Assembly (NCBI GenBank): GCA_902782305.1
Contig: CACZMV010000004.1
Span: forward strand, 1 to 64,000
DNA length: 64,000 nt
Reading direction: 5' to 3'
Origin: an uncultured Prevotellaceae bacterium
Lineage (GTDB): Bacteria > Bacteroidota > Bacteroidia > Bacteroidales > Bacteroidaceae
The first letter of the stretch is position 1. Each line of letters starts with the position of its first letter. Below, in pieces: positions 63,122-64,000 of the stretch. Made by a program: the position numbers and the translations under genes. The notes under the pieces are model-generated. The model did no database searches and had not been told where the DNA came from. It was given only the letters and a program-made list of their open reading frames with translations.

Positions 63122-63162
63122 CAGCCAAAATCAGAAAAACTTTAAGTTAAAGTAAGGATAAT

Positions 63163-64000
63163 ATGAAATGTAAACTTCAAACGCAAAAAAAGGAGCATTT
63201 TCAGGGACTCTACCAGAGTGACTATGAGCACGACGCTTGCGGCGTGGGTATGGTAGTAAACATCCACGGAGGAAAAAGTCATGAACTAGTAGACAATGCA
63301 CTGAAGGTGCTTGAAAACATGGAACACCGTGGCGCCGAGACACGCGACAAGACCGGTGATGGTGCGGGTATCATGATACAGATACCCCACGAGTTTATTC
63401 TGTTGCAGGGCATTCCTGTGCCAGAAAAGGGCAAGTATGGTACAGGACTGGTATTCCTGCCTAAGGACGAGAAGGCGCAGCAAGAGATCCTGAGTGTGAT
63501 GATCGAGGAGATTGAGCGCGAGGGACTGACGCTGATGCATTTGCGAACTGTGCCTACTAATCCTGAGGTGCTTGGTGCGGCTGCCCGCGAAGTGGAGCCT
63601 GACATCAAGCAGATTTTTGTGACTGGTATATCGGACGAGGATGTACCAGTGTTCGAGCGTATATTATACAAGGTACGCAAGCGCATAGAAAACCGTATCG
63701 ACAACGAGGACTTCTATATCTGCTCGCTGTCGAACAAGAATATTATCTATAAGGGAATGCTGACTAGCGGACAGCTGCGCCGCTACTTCCCTGATCTGTC
63801 GAACGACTACTTCACGAGCGGATTGGCACTGGTACACTCTCGTTTTAGCACTAACACATTCCCAAAGTGGAAGTTGGCTCAGCCGTTCCGTCTGCTGGCC
63901 CACAATGGTGAGATCAACACCATTCGTGGTAACCGTGGTTGGATGAAGGCTCGCGAGAGCGTGCTTAACAGCGAAGTTCTTGGCGACATCAAGGACCTAC
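63163..64000 (+). CDS. gltB: Glutamate synthase large subunit, 5' part (runs off the window)
   Basis: About 279 codons are present and the gene continues past the window end. The N-terminal glutaminase domain starts at Cys26 in EHDACGVGM, after a short propeptide that is cut in the mature enzyme. It has MEHRGAETRDKTGDGAGIM, HSRFSTNTFPKW and HNGEINTIRGNRGW, all typical of GltB. It makes glutamate from glutamine and 2-oxoglutarate. It is divergent from glnN. Confidence 0.95.
   Translation, partial: MKCKLQTQKKEHFQGLYQSDYEHDACGVGMVVNIHGGKSHELVDNALKVLENMEHRGAETRDKTGDGAGIMIQIPHEFILLQGIPVPEKGKYGTGLVFLPKDEKAQQEILSVMIEEIEREGLTLMHLRTVPTNPEVLGAAAREVEPDIKQIFVTGISDEDVPVFERILYKVRKRIENRIDNEDFYICSLSNKNIIYKGMLTSGQLRRYFPDLSNDYFTSGLALVHSRFSTNTFPKWKLAQPFRLLAHNGEINTIRGNRGWMKARESVLNSEVLGDIKDL

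Larger units (their letters stand above)
62846..63162. other. Shared glnN/gltB control region
   Basis: No gene is seen in these 317 bp. They hold -7 boxes for both genes (62895-62902 minus and 63114-63121 plus) and an inverted pair of 13-bp sites at 62965 and 63039. The rest is AT-rich. Confidence 0.65.

Overview
The window looks like chromosome of a Bacteroidales bacterium, most likely a gut or rumen Prevotella-type organism. Reasons visible in the sequence: a SusC/SusD pair, pectin- and xylan-degrading enzymes, Bacteroidetes-type promoters (TAnnTTTG -7 boxes, some with TTTG about 20 bp upstream), LruC/DUF4842 lipoproteins, an S46 dipeptidyl-peptidase, a type III glutamine synthetase, and very little Shine-Dalgarno signal. 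There are no rRNA genes, no CRISPR array, no intact transposase and no prophage.

Layout. 1-3.9 kb is an AT-rich accessory patch: a repeat-rich leader, a HicAB toxin-antitoxin pair, a two-gene unit (uncharacterised protein plus a membrane-anchored FtsK-gamma/CbxX AAA+ ATPase) and a DUF4160/DUF2442 pair. 3.9-10.1 kb (minus) is an iron/haem-flavoured operon: outer-membrane porin, imelysin lipoprotein, di-haem oxidoreductase and a CcsA-type cytochrome c maturation protein. It is divergent from a hemerythrin-LuxR regulator (10.3-11.3 kb). 11.3-18.0 kb (minus) is a pectin utilisation locus (SusC, SusD, PL1 lyase). It is followed by a hemolysin III-like protein, an esterase, two gene remnants and a CE1 esterase. 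21.3-28.5 kb (plus) is housekeeping: Nudix, topA, aroK, speA, argB, and an ECF sigma factor with a membrane partner. 28.7-32.9 kb (minus) holds a Ca-type P-ATPase, ribF and a CPBP protease. At 33.0 kb is a tRNA with a CAU anticodon, followed by a repeat complex: a 241-bp element with 38-bp terminal inverted repeats and then a 22-bp periodic array.

33.7-42.2 kb (plus) carries two LruC lipoproteins, a SpmA-SpmB fusion, a polysaccharide flippase and an S46 peptidase. 42.2-51.7 kb is mostly maintenance: a DEAD-box helicase, a LOG protein, ybeY, coaD, ruvB, dus, a CE2 esterase, dprA, a thioesterase and a DUF2851 protein. 51.9-57.7 kb is a xylan-oligosaccharide cluster: a CE20-like esterase divergent from GPH symporter, GH10 and GH43. 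A 74-bp tandem duplication joins it to an ECF sigma gene. 58.3-64.0 kb has an M16 peptidase, a PfkB kinase, glnN, and the start of gltB, which runs off the window.

Most notable items: the dedicated-looking haem/iron operon with a possible iron or oxygen-sensing regulator, the FtsK-gamma/CbxX fusion, the repeat complex after the tRNA and its relative at the window start, the 74-bp duplication that repeats a sigma factor start, and a long-range inverted repeat between glnN and gltB.
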